NCBI GenBank assembly: GCA_963843645.1
Contig: CAWJLE010000005.1
Coordinates: 310,001-374,000 of the forward strand
Reading direction: 5' to 3'
Source of the DNA: CAWJLE01 sp963843645
Lineage (GTDB): Bacteria > Chloroflexota > Anaerolineae > DAOTYC01
DNA: 64,000 nt
Every line of letters starts with the position of its first letter. The first letter of the stretch is position 1. The notes under the pieces are model-generated. The model was given only the letters and a program-made list of their open reading frames with translations. It did not search any database and had not been told where the DNA came from. The position numbers and the translations under genes were made by a program. This document shows positions 37,297 to 46,011 of this stretch, piece by piece.

Positions 37297-38589
37297 TGCG
37301 AACCTACGAGCGTTCCAAGGAGTTGTTGCACGAATCCCAGCAGTTGATCCCTGGCGGAGTGAACAGCCCCGTACGCGCTTTTCGCGCGGTGGGCGGTGAG
37401 CCGCTGTTCATCGATCGAGGCGAGGGGCCCTATCTCTACGACGTGGATGGTCAGCGCTACATCGACTACATGCTGTCGTGGGGTCCGCTGATTTTGGGCC
37501 ACGCCCAGCCGGCGGTGGTGGCAGCCCTGCAGGAAGCGGTGAAGAAGGGCACCAGCTACGGCGCCCCCACTCCCCTCGAAGCTGAGCTGGCTCGCAAGGT
37601 GCTCGAACTGATGCCCGGGATCGAAATGATCCGCTTCGTCAACTCGGGCACGGAGGCCGTGATGAGCGCCCTGCGCCTGGCACGGGCCTACACCGGGCGG
37701 GCCAAGATCGTGAAGTTTGAAGGCTGCTATCACGGACACGCCGACTGCCTGCTCGTGCAGGCCGGCTCCGGCGTCGCCACGCTGGGCCTGCCTGACTCTC
37801 CCGGCGTGCCGGAGGGCGCGGTGGCTGATACGGTCGCGCTGCCGTTCAACGATCTGGACCTGGTGAGGGACCTGTTCAAGACCGTCGGCGAGCAGATCGC
37901 GGCCGTCGTCGTGGAGCCGGTTGTGGGCAATATGGGCGTCGTGCCGCCGCTGCCGGGCTTCCTGACCGGGTCTGCGTGACGTCACTCGTGAGTACGGGGC
38001 GCTGCTGATCTTCGACGAGGTGATGACCGGGTTCCGTGTCGCGCTTGGCGGCGCGCAGGCCCTCTACGGCGTCGATCCGGACCTGACGACCCTGGGTAAG
38101 GTCATCGGGGGCGGACTGCCGGTCGGCGCATACGCGGGGAAGCGCGCGATCATGGAGCTGGTGGCGCCCAAGGGGCCCATGTACCAGGCGGGCACGCTGT
38201 CGGGCAACCCGCTGGCCATGACCGCCGGGCTGGTCACGCTGGCGGAGATCAGCAAACCAGGGGTCTTCGACGATATCGTGGCCCGCACCAGGCGGTTGTG
38301 TGACGGATTGGCTGGCGCGGCCCAAAGCGCCGGTATTCCGGTGTTCCAAACGTGCGTCGGTACCATGTTCTGCAACTTCTTCACGCCGGACCCCGTGGTC
38401 AATTGGGCCTCGGCCAAGAAAAGCGACACCACGCTCTTCGGTCGCTACTTCCGCGGCATGCTGAACGAGGGCGTCTATATCGCGCCTTCGCAGTTCGAGG
38501 CCGGATTCATGAGCGCCGCCCACGACGACGGAGTCATTGCAGATACGGTTGCCGCCGCCGAGCGGGTGTTCGGAGGTTTGCGTTCCTAG
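37296..38589 (+). CDS. hemL: Glutamate-1-semialdehyde 2,1-aminomutase (frameshifted)
   Basis: PLP enzyme converting glutamate-1-semialdehyde to 5-aminolevulinate. MRTYERSKELLHESQQLIPG then GVNSPVRAFRAVGG, LSWGPLILGHAQPAV, MIRFVNSGTEAVMSALRLAR, FEGCYHGHADCLLVQAGSG and VVVEPVVGNMGVVPPLPGFL are family signatures. After one shift near 37975 it goes on LLIFDEVMTGFRVA and DLTTLGKVIGGGLPVGAYAG, which has the PLP lysine. About 430 residues. Starts at the base where the hemB/ahb frame ends. Its TAG overlaps the stop of the convergent SH3 gene. One indel is the only damage. Confidence 0.92.
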
Positions 38590-39713
38590 TTGTTGATCGA
38601 TATGCGGATGTCCCGCTCTTCCTGACTGCCGTCCGCGTGGACTACTTTGAGCGTGTAGGTCCTGCCGCCCCCTGTCGGGCAGACCTGCGACGAGCCATGG
38701 CCGGTCGTACCGTGCGTCGAGTTGTCGTCGCGTATGTAGACTGCCTGAGCGCCCTCCACGTCCCAATGGATCGCGGAGCAGTGGTCCTTGTCCAGGTGGG
38801 TGTCATCCGCCCAGAAGTCGATGGTCAGCGGGGGCAACGTGGCCGTCGCGGTCCCGTACGGTGCATTCGGTTGGAGCGGCTGATACAGCTGGTTCGTCGT
38901 GTACGTCGCAACCGGAGCGCCGGGCGTGGTCGGTGGCGCGGCTGCAAGCGTCGGCGCGGCTGGGGCTTCCACGTTGACCACGACGGTGATCTGGGGGCCG
39001 AAGAATTGGTCGGCGCCGTTGCGCAGCTGCCAGACACTCATTTGCATTCCGGATTGACTGGGAGCGACCCCGTTCAGCCCGATGTCGACCGTCCCACCGG
39101 CCGGGGTCCAGGGTACTGCGACCGTCGAGACTGCCGACATCTGAATGCCGCCGATGTAGGCGAGAATCGTTCCGGCGTCCCAGGCGCAGGTCCCGCTGTT
39201 CTGGAGCCGCCACACTTTGTTGACCGGCTGTCCGGGGGCGACGACGGTGAAATCGGGAATTGTGACGTCACCGACGAAGGCGGCGTCGAACGTGCACGTG
39301 CCTGGCGCCGGCGTCGTCATCGCGGGGGCGGGCTCAGGTGTGGCAGCGACCGGGGCGGCCTGCTCGATCACGGGCACGCCGTTTGCCGTGCTGTTCGGTT
39401 GCGCCGAGGCAGAGGCGAACCATCCGTAATCGCCGGGTCCGCCCGGAAACAGAACCTGCCACCACTTGCCGTCAGACGTCCGCCCGCTCACCGGCACGAT
39501 CGTGTTCGACGGCAGGAGTCCCAGCCGGCGAGTCTGACCGTCCGGCCCCGCGCGGACCGCGACGTCGGCGGTCAACAGCACGGCGGGGACCTCTTTTTCT
39601 CCCGTGGCCGGCGTGACCGGGACTCTCTGCTGAGCCTGCGTGACGTCACTCAACGGCGCGACCAGGGCCATCAGGATCATGATAACCGCCACCGAAGTAT
39701 ACCAGGGCTTCAT
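38586..39713 (-). CDS. Secreted SH3 / NBR1-type Ig-like protein
   Basis: 375 residues. The N-terminal segment MKPWYTSVAVIMILMALVAP ending at VTQAQQ is a signal peptide. Residues 42-100 form a bacterial SH3-like domain (VAVRAGPDGQTRRLGLLPSN ... GKWWQVLFP). Residues 135-250 match the NBR1 FW/Ig-like domain (FTVVAPGQPVNKVWRLQNSG then TCAWDAG...MSVWQLRNGADQFFG), common in Chloroflexota. The last 90 residues form another beta domain (IDFWADDTHLDKDHCSAIHW). The role is extracellular, perhaps carbohydrate or surface binding; no catalytic motif is seen. Confidence 0.75.
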   Translation of the reverse strand: MKPWYTSVAVIMILMALVAPLSDVTQAQQRVPVTPATGEKEVPAVLLTADVAVRAGPDGQTRRLGLLPSNTIVPVSGRTSDGKWWQVLFPGGPGDYGWFASASAQPNSTANGVPVIEQAAPVAATPEPAPAMTTPAPGTCTFDAAFVGDVTIPDFTVVAPGQPVNKVWRLQNSGTCAWDAGTILAYIGGIQMSAVSTVAVPWTPAGGTVDIGLNGVAPSQSGMQMSVWQLRNGADQFFGPQITVVVNVEAPAAPTLAAAPPTTPGAPVATYTTNQLYQPLQPNAPYGTATATLPPLTIDFWADDTHLDKDHCSAIHWDVEGAQAVYIRDDNSTHGTTGHGSSQVCPTGGGRTYTLKVVHADGSQEERDIRISINN

Positions 39714-39865
39714 GGCCCAAACCTCCTTGACCGGTGCAGTTGAAGTGTAAGTACTTCTATATCATATAACGATTTGTCAGGAATCCCAATTTGCGGCATA
39801 CCTGGAACTTCAGGAGGTTGGAACCTTTCGGACGTCCAGCCGGAACAGGTCGTATCGGCGAGAAA

Positions 39866-39892
39866 CTTCCGAAGTTTCCAAAACTTCGGAAG
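39866..39892. repeat. GACTTCC palindrome, copy 3
   Basis: CTTCCGAAGTTT and AAACTTCGGAAG form a 12-bp perfect stem with a 3-base loop, just upstream of the aor1 promoter. Confidence 0.7.
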
Positions 39893-39902
39893 GCTAATTG
39901 AT

Positions 39903-39930
39903 TGACATACCAACTGCAGTATGTTACAAT
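39903..39930 (+). promoter_or_regulatory. Promoter for aor1
   Basis: TTGACA (39903-39908), 16-bp spacer, TACAAT (39925-39930), about 280 bases upstream of aor1. Confidence 0.65.
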
Positions 39931-40213
39931 CACAACAGTATGATTGGTTCCACAGGTGTCCTCGTCGATAGACCGTCTCAGTTTGGATGAGCGGTCCTCC
40001 AGCTAGCAGAATCTACTACGCCTTCGATTCAGTTGGTCCCCTTGGGATGGCTGAACAATACGGTAAGAGGAGCAATTCTCTTGCCCGCCAGTGCGCAAAG
40101 AAGGCGGCGTCGGACAGTGAGTGTATCACTGGTCTGAGCGCTGCTTTTTGGTTCGCACAGGATCTCCTGTCAGTCAAGCCGATTCGATCAGCACTCGACA
40201 ATGGAGGTGGAAA

Positions 40214-42127
40214 ATGCCGTACGCGTTCTGCAATAAGATCCTAAAGGTGGATTTGACGGCTGGCAAGATCACCGTCGACGAGCCCGGCGAGGCCTTCTAT
40301 CGTAAGTACCTGGGCGGCACCGCGCTGGCGATGCATTACCTGCTGAATGAAATGCCCGCCCACGTCGACCCGCTCGGTCCGGAGAACATCCTGGTCCTCT
40401 CTATCGGTGTTCTGACGGGGGCTCCCATCTCGGGGCAGAGCCGCATCATGGCCAACGCGAAGTCACCACTTACCGGCGGGATCGGCGACTCGCAGGGCGG
40501 CGGTTTCTGGCCTGCGGAGTTGAAGTTTGCCGGCTTCGACGCCATCGTCTTCAAGGGCAAGTCGCCCAAGCCCGTCTATCTCTGGATTCACGACGGCGAG
40601 GCGGAGCTGCGCGACGCTTCCCACCTGTGGGGCAAGGGCACCGGTTACACGGAAGACAAGATCCAGGAAGAACTGGGCGACAAGAAGATCCGCATTGCGG
40701 GCATCGGCCCAGGCGGCGAGAACCTGGTCAAAGTGGCGGCGATCATCAACTTCAAGAGTCGGGCTTGCGGGCGCACCGGCATGGGCGCAGTCATGGGTTC
40801 CAAGAACCTGAAGTGTGTTGCCGTCCGGGGCACGCACAAATACCAGACCTTCAATCGAGGTGCGCTGACCGCGCTCGCCCGCGAAGGTCTCGAGTGGCGC
40901 AAGATCGACCTCGGCCAGCAGAACTTCACCAAGTACGGCACCTCCGGCGGCGTGACTTTCCAGCAAGAAGTCGGCGACCTGCCAACCCGCAATTGGTCCA
41001 GCGGGGTCTTCGAAGACTGGCAGAACCTGACCGGCGAGAACATGGTCGATACGATAATGATCCACAACGATACCTGCTACGGCTGCGCCGTGCGCTGCAA
41101 GCGCGTCGTCGAGGTCAAGCCTGGCGAAGGGAAGTATGCGGTCGATCCGGCCTACGGTGGGCCCGAGTACGAGACAGTGGCAACACTCGGCTCGTACTGC
41201 GGAATTGGCGACCTGGTGGCCGTGGCCAAAGGCAACGAAATGTGTAACGATTTGGGGCTGGACACGATCGGAGCGGGTGCCGCGATTGCCTTCGCAATGG
41301 ACTGCTACGAGCACGGCATCCTGACGAAGGAAGATACCGGCGGCATCGATCTGAGGTTCGGCAACGCAGATGCGATGGTCAAGCTGGTCGAAATGATCGC
41401 GAACCGTGAGGGCTTCGGTGACGTCCTGGCAGAGGGAAGTGACGGGGCGGCGAGAAGGATCGGCAAGGGCGCGGAGCAATATTCCGTAACGTGCAAAGGC
41501 AACGCGTTCCCGGCCCACATGCCGCAATTCAAGCGTTCGCTGGGCCTGATTTATGCGGTGAACCCTTACGGTGCCGATCACCAGACGTCGGAGCACGACC
41601 ACGCGTATTCTCCGGCCTATGGCGGCGAAGAAGGTCTGCGGCGCATGACGTCGCTCGGCTTGAACAGCCCTCGCCCGCCCATGACCCTGGACGAGGAGAA
41701 GGTCCGCTTTGCCCTGTACACTCAGCAGATCTATAACACGATGAACTGCGCCGGCACGTGCCAGTTTGTCTGGGGCGGAACGTGGCAGACGTACGGCGTT
41801 ACGCCGCTGCCGCGGGCCATTGCCGCCGTCACAGGTTGGGACACCAACGTGTGGGAGCTGATGAAGGTCGGCGAGCGCTCCCTCAACATGATGCGCGTTT
41901 TCAACGCCCGCGAGGGTTTCGACGCGCGGCACGACACTCTGCCGCCGAAGGCATTCGTGCCGCTCACAGGCGGGGCGACGGACGGCGTGGCCGTGGATCG
42001 GGAGGAGTTCGAGCGGGCCAAGAAGCTGTACTATCAGATGGCCGGCTGGGATGAGAGCGGAGTGCCGACCCGGGCCAAGCTCGTCGAGCTCGATATTCCC
42101 TGGGCGGCTGATTTGATCGGAAAATAG
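40214..42127 (+). CDS. aor: Aldehyde:ferredoxin oxidoreductase family, paralogue 1
   Basis: 637 residues, an oxygen-sensitive tungsten (or molybdenum) pterin enzyme family that oxidises aldehydes to acids with ferredoxin. Begins FCNKILKVDLTAGKITVDEP (AOR N-domain) then YRKYLGGTALAMHYLL. Pterin-binding region RACGRTGMGAVMGSKNLKCV. The [4Fe-4S] ligands are C288, C291 and C295 (CYGCAVRCKR) and a Cys near 512 (NCAGTCQFVWGG). ATG 40214 follows GGAGGTGG. It lies head-to-head in sequence similarity with the convergent paralogue at 42229-44133. Substrate unknown. Confidence 0.93.
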   Translation: MPYAFCNKILKVDLTAGKITVDEPGEAFYRKYLGGTALAMHYLLNEMPAHVDPLGPENILVLSIGVLTGAPISGQSRIMANAKSPLTGGIGDSQGGGFWPAELKFAGFDAIVFKGKSPKPVYLWIHDGEAELRDASHLWGKGTGYTEDKIQEELGDKKIRIAGIGPGGENLVKVAAIINFKSRACGRTGMGAVMGSKNLKCVAVRGTHKYQTFNRGALTALAREGLEWRKIDLGQQNFTKYGTSGGVTFQQEVGDLPTRNWSSGVFEDWQNLTGENMVDTIMIHNDTCYGCAVRCKRVVEVKPGEGKYAVDPAYGGPEYETVATLGSYCGIGDLVAVAKGNEMCNDLGLDTIGAGAAIAFAMDCYEHGILTKEDTGGIDLRFGNADAMVKLVEMIANREGFGDVLAEGSDGAARRIGKGAEQYSVTCKGNAFPAHMPQFKRSLGLIYAVNPYGADHQTSEHDHAYSPAYGGEEGLRRMTSLGLNSPRPPMTLDEEKVRFALYTQQIYNTMNCAGTCQFVWGGTWQTYGVTPLPRAIAAVTGWDTNVWELMKVGERSLNMMRVFNAREGFDARHDTLPPKAFVPLTGGATDGVAVDREEFERAKKLYYQMAGWDESGVPTRAKLVELDIPWAADLIGK

Positions 42128-42132
42128 AAAGA

Positions 42133-42163
42133 GACTTCCGAAGCTCCGAGAGCTTCGGAAGTC
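42133..42163. repeat. GACTTCC palindrome, copy 4
   Basis: GACTTCCGAAGCTC...GAGCTTCGGAAGTC, a 14-bp perfect stem right after the aor1 stop. Probably helps terminate the convergent aor transcripts. Confidence 0.75.
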
Positions 42164-42184
42164 CCGCTATTCACCAGAATGAGC

Positions 42185-42213
42185 ACTTCCGAAGTCTGTG
42201 TGACTTCGGAAGT
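42185..42213. terminator. GACTTCC palindrome, copy 5; terminator between aor genes
   Basis: ACTTCCGAAGTC and GACTTCGGAAGT form a 12-bp stem with a 5-base loop, followed by CTTTTCGTTTT on the plus strand. The second of two stacked palindromes between convergent aor genes. Confidence 0.7.
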
Positions 42214-42228
42214 CTTTTCGTTTTGATT

Positions 42229-44133
42229 CTACTTCCCAATCAGGTCTGCGACCCAGGCCAGATCCAACTCCAGGAACTTGCCCCGGGTAGGAACTCCGTT
42301 GTCGTCCCAGTTGGCCATCGCGTAATACTCATTCAACGCGGTCTCAAACTCTTCCTTGCCCACGGCGAAGCCGTCCGTCGTTCCACCCTTGAGGCCGATG
42401 TAGGCCTTAGGAGGCAGCTTGTCCTGGTTGCGGGCGATGCCCTCGCGAGCGTTGAAGGCGCGCATCATAACCAGGCTGCGCTGTCCTATCTTCATTAGCT
42501 CCCAAATGGAGGTGCTCCAGCCGGTTATGGCATTGATCGTTTTGACCAGATCGTCGAGGTCGTACAGCTGCCACGTCCCGCCCCAAACGAACTGGCACGT
42601 GCCGGCGCAGTTGAGCAGATGGAAGTTGTACTGAGTCTCGAGGGCGAAGCGGACCTTCTCGGTGTTCAGAGAGGTGACCGGCTGGGGCGAGACGAAGCCC
42701 AACAGTGACATGCGGCGCAGCTGCTCCGGACTGGCATAGCCTGGCGCGTAACCGTGGTCGTGCTCCGACGTCTGGTGATCGGCGCCGTAGGGGTTCACCG
42801 CGTAGACCAGGCCCAGCGACCGCTTGAACGCAGGCATGTGCGCCGGGAACGGCGAGCCTTTGCACGTTACGGAGTACTGCTTGGCGCCCTTGCCGATTTC
42901 CTCGGCTGCGCAGTCCGTCCCTTCCGCCAGCAGGTCTCCAAGACCCTCGCGGTGAGCGATCATCTCTGTCAGCTTGACCATCGCCTCGGCGTTGCCGAAC
43001 TTGAGGTCCAGACCGCCGGTGTCTTCTTTCGTCAGGATGCCATTTTCGTAGCAGTCCATTGCAAAGGCGACGGCTGCGCCCGCGCCGATCGTGTCCAGCC
43101 CGTAACGGTTACAGATCTCATTGGCCTTCGCTACGGCCGCCAGGTTATCGACGCCGCAATAGCTGCCGAACGTCGAGAGCGTCTCGTACTCCGGGCCGCC
43201 GTACTGGGGATCGACCTGGAACGGGCCGTCTGTTATCTCGACCACGCGCTTGCAGCGGATGATGCAGGCGTAGCACGTGTCGTTTTCCTTGAGAATGGTC
43301 TCCGCCATCACTTCGCCGGAGATCGCCTCCCAATTCTCCATGATGCCGCTCGACCAGTTTCGCGTCGGGAGGCCGTTCGTCTGCATCATGAAGGCGACGT
43401 TGTTGGCCGTGCCCAGAGAGGTCATGGCCGCTTCCACGCCGTTCTTGTAGTCCTGAGCGCCCTTCTTCACCACTTGCTGGAACGCTTCGCGATCGGCGAT
43501 GCCGACTTTTGCCTTGCCCCGGCACGCGACGGCTTTCAGGTTCTTGGAGCCCATCACAGCGCCCATGCCGGTCCGGCCGTTGGCCCGGTTCTTGGAGTTG
43601 ATGATGCAGGCGTACTTCACCATCTTTTCGCCGCCCGGCCCGATCTGCAGGACCTGGATCTTCTTGTCGCCCAACTCCTCCTGGATCATGTCCTCTGTAG
43701 GCCCGGTTTCCTTGCCCCACAGGTGCGAGGCATCGCGCAACTCAGCCTCGCCGTCGTGAATCCAGAGATAGACGGGCTTCGGCGACTTGCCCTTGATCAC
43801 GATGGCATCGAACTGGGCGAACTTGAACTCGGCTGGCCAGAAGCCGCCGCCCTGCGCATCGCCGATTGCCCCGGTGTGCGGTGACTTGGCGTTGGCCATC
43901 ACCCTGGCGTTGCCGGAAATCGGGGTGCCCGTCAGCGGTCCAACAGAGAGGACGAGGATGTTTTCGGGCCCGAGCGGGTCGACGCCAGCCGGCATCTCCT
44001 TCAAGAGGTAGTACATTGCGAGCGCACTGCCCCCCAGATACTTGCGGAAGAAGGCCTCGCCTGGTTCTTCCACCTCCAGTTTCCCGGTGGTCAGATCCAC
44101 CCTTAGAATTCGGTTCCAGTAGCCGTTCGCCAT
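42229..44133 (-). CDS. aor: Aldehyde:ferredoxin oxidoreductase family, paralogue 2
   Basis: 634 residues and clearly homologous along the full length to paralogue 1. WNRILRVDLTTGKLEVEEPG, NRANGRTGMGAVMGSKNLKA, cluster cysteines 287, 290 and 294 in CYACIIRCKR and a fourth in NCAGTCQFVWGG. It differs mostly in the middle, substrate-lining region (residues 205-260). Convergent with paralogue 1, having its own promoter upstream at 44396-44424. Good ribosome site AGGAGAAAAGGGGGG before the ATG at 44133. Confidence 0.93.
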   Translation of the reverse strand: MANGYWNRILRVDLTTGKLEVEEPGEAFFRKYLGGSALAMYYLLKEMPAGVDPLGPENILVLSVGPLTGTPISGNARVMANAKSPHTGAIGDAQGGGFWPAEFKFAQFDAIVIKGKSPKPVYLWIHDGEAELRDASHLWGKETGPTEDMIQEELGDKKIQVLQIGPGGEKMVKYACIINSKNRANGRTGMGAVMGSKNLKAVACRGKAKVGIADREAFQQVVKKGAQDYKNGVEAAMTSLGTANNVAFMMQTNGLPTRNWSSGIMENWEAISGEVMAETILKENDTCYACIIRCKRVVEITDGPFQVDPQYGGPEYETLSTFGSYCGVDNLAAVAKANEICNRYGLDTIGAGAAVAFAMDCYENGILTKEDTGGLDLKFGNAEAMVKLTEMIAHREGLGDLLAEGTDCAAEEIGKGAKQYSVTCKGSPFPAHMPAFKRSLGLVYAVNPYGADHQTSEHDHGYAPGYASPEQLRRMSLLGFVSPQPVTSLNTEKVRFALETQYNFHLLNCAGTCQFVWGGTWQLYDLDDLVKTINAITGWSTSIWELMKIGQRSLVMMRAFNAREGIARNQDKLPPKAYIGLKGGTTDGFAVGKEEFETALNEYYAMANWDDNGVPTRGKFLELDLAWVADLIGK

Positions 44134-44440
44134 TTTCGCCCCCCTTTTCTCCTAATTGTCTTGTCGTTCGATTATCACACCCAAAACCGCTGACGCCTCG
44201 GCGAGGATTCAATCCAGCCAAAACCAAAGCCTCATTCGGGGGCGCAACCAGACGCGGCCCGCCCCTCGCAACGCGACCAATTGTGGATGAGGACTCTCTC
44301 AAAAGCCCACAGCCGTATGCGCTTTTCGAAACAGATCACATAAATCGGGACGCTAAAAAGTCTTTCGTTGAGGGTACGTCGACGCTTGAACTGACACTAT
44401 ATCATGAGCCGCGGCAGATGTCAAAACGACGGACAAAAGC
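44134..44440. other. Intergenic leader of aor2
   Basis: About 300 bases without a gene, AT-richer than the flanks, holding the aor2 promoter at its far end and giving aor2 an untranslated leader of about 260 bases, similar in length to that of aor1. Confidence 0.5.
44396..44424 (-). promoter_or_regulatory. Promoter for aor2
   Basis: Minus strand: TTGACA (44419-44424), 17-bp spacer, TATAGT (44396-44401). Confidence 0.7.
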
Positions 44441-45911
44441 CTACTTCGGCATGTTCTTCAACTGGATATAGGCCGGTCGCCACTGCAACTCCGGATACTT
44501 TGGATCGATGATCGCCCACCACCACTTCTCGTCGTCCTTCGTCCACTCCGGATAGGGCATGTAGATCAGACTCATGACGCCGATCCACGGCGCCCAGTGC
44601 TCCTTGGCATACTGGTACGCGCCCACCAGGTAGTCCGCCTTTTCCTGCTCGGTCACGGCGTGCCAGTGAAAGGGCGAGTCGGGCCGCTCGTCGCTCGTCC
44701 AGCCGAACTCCAACAGCGCGATTTGCTTGTCGGCGTCGCCGTTATCGACCATCACCTGGCGCACGTCTTCGGTGTGGCGGAAGCAATAGATGCGGCGGCG
44801 CTCGACCGGGCTGGGATCGCCGTTGTACAGCGCCGGGTCGTTGGCGACCACGGCCGGATCTGTTTCTGGCGGGACCTTGTAGCCGGCGCCGTGAACCCCC
44901 AGGACGTCGAAGAAGGGCTTGGCCCCGGCTTCGTACATGCCCTCGACGAAGTCGACGTCAGGCATGGCCACGTTGTCCGCAGCGGCTGGTCGGCGCCATT
45001 CCGGCGCTGATTACCATGGCGTCACGGATCGGCGCGTTTGATCGCCGGGTAGGCGGCCTGCAGCATGGCGGTGTAGCCGGCCGGATCCGGGGCCTTCTCG
45101 CCCCATTCCCGGGCCAGGTTAGGCTCGTTCCAGATCTGATAGGCGCGGACTCGCCCCTTGTAGCGAGACGCGAAAGCGAACAGGAAGTCCGCGTAATCCT
45201 GCAGATTGTCCGGCGCGCCGATGCCTGGGAAGCCGCCGCCGGCCCATGCCGGCTGGTTATCGATGCGGGCAATCAGGTTCAGCCCGTGCTGCTTCCACTT
45301 GCTGGATGATGCGATCGGAGCGCTCCCAGTCGAACTGGTTCTTGCCGGCACCCTCAATGTCGCGCCAGCCGAAGATCTGCTTTACCCAGGTAAAACCGGC
45401 GTCGTCGATGAGCTTCAAGTCACGATCGGCCGTCTCCGCTCGCCACCACAGGAAGGCCTGCATGCCGTACTCCGGCGAGTTCATGTGCAGCCCTTTGCCT
45501 GCCGCCGATTTGGCGGGCGCTGCAGTCGGTTCCTGGTTCGGCCGGTGCGGCTGCCGCCGGCGGTTTCTCGTCCGCAGGCGCCGTGGTTGGCTGGGGCGTC
45601 GGCTGTGTTCGTGGGCGAGGTCGTGGGTGTGTTCGAAGGGACTGGTGAAGGAGAGGCCGTGGCGGTGGGCGTGGGAGCCTGGGCGACCCGGGTGGCGACG
45701 CGTGGCGCCGTGGCTGCGATCTTCGGTCTGGATTGCGACAGCTTGCTCGTGGCGGTGAGCGAACCGAGCTGGGGGTACAACACGACCTCCGGCAACGACC
45801 GACTGCGGCGATCACCACGAAACAGATCGAAGCGACTAACAGCGCTGCACAGGCAATGGCGATGCCGTTCTTCTTTTTTTTGCGAACACTCCGGCCCTGG
45901 TAATCTTCCAT
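44441..45911 (-). CDS. Membrane-anchored clan GH-A glycosidase 1 (frameshifted)
   Basis: Reconstructed as about 490 residues. The N-terminus MEDYQGRSVRKKKKNGIAIA then ALLVASICFVVIAAV is a positively charged cytoplasmic end and one membrane anchor. A Pro/Thr-rich linker (about residues 60-130, e.g. APTPTATASPSPVPSNTPTT) follows. The (beta/alpha)8 domain reads YGMQAFLWWRAETADRDLKL, AGFTWVKQIFGWRDIEG, LIARIDNQPAWAG, RVRAYQIWNEPNLAREWG with the acid/base Glu, then IALLEFGWTSDERPDS with the nucleophile Glu. Resembles GH39/GH5-type enzymes. Frame breaks near 45785, 45500, 45310, 45030 and 44975. Paralogue of the C-terminal part of the next gene. Confidence 0.75.
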
Positions 45912-45950
45912 TTCACCCTCAATGTATGGTTCAGGATCCTGTTAACGACA

Positions 45951-45987
45951 GAGACTTCCGAAGCCGGCAATGGCATTCGGAAGTCTC
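45951..45987. repeat. GACTTCC palindrome, copy 6
   Basis: GAGACTTCCGAA...ATTCGGAAGTCTC, a 12-13 bp stem with a 12-base loop between the two glycosidase genes. Confidence 0.7.
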
Positions 45988-46011
45988 GGGCAGGTATCGG
46001 TACTGGTCGAG

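Larger units (their letters stand above)
39714..40213. other. Divergent intergenic region upstream of aor1
   Basis: No gene. It contains palindrome copy 3 (39866-39892), a promoter (39903-39930) and a leader of about 280 bases before aor1. An open frame through the leader has no ribosome site or family features. Confidence 0.5.

Noticed and set aside
40463..43884. Long antisense frames opposite both aor genes
   Set aside because: Both mirror the AOR codons, show no motifs, and arise from high third-position GC.
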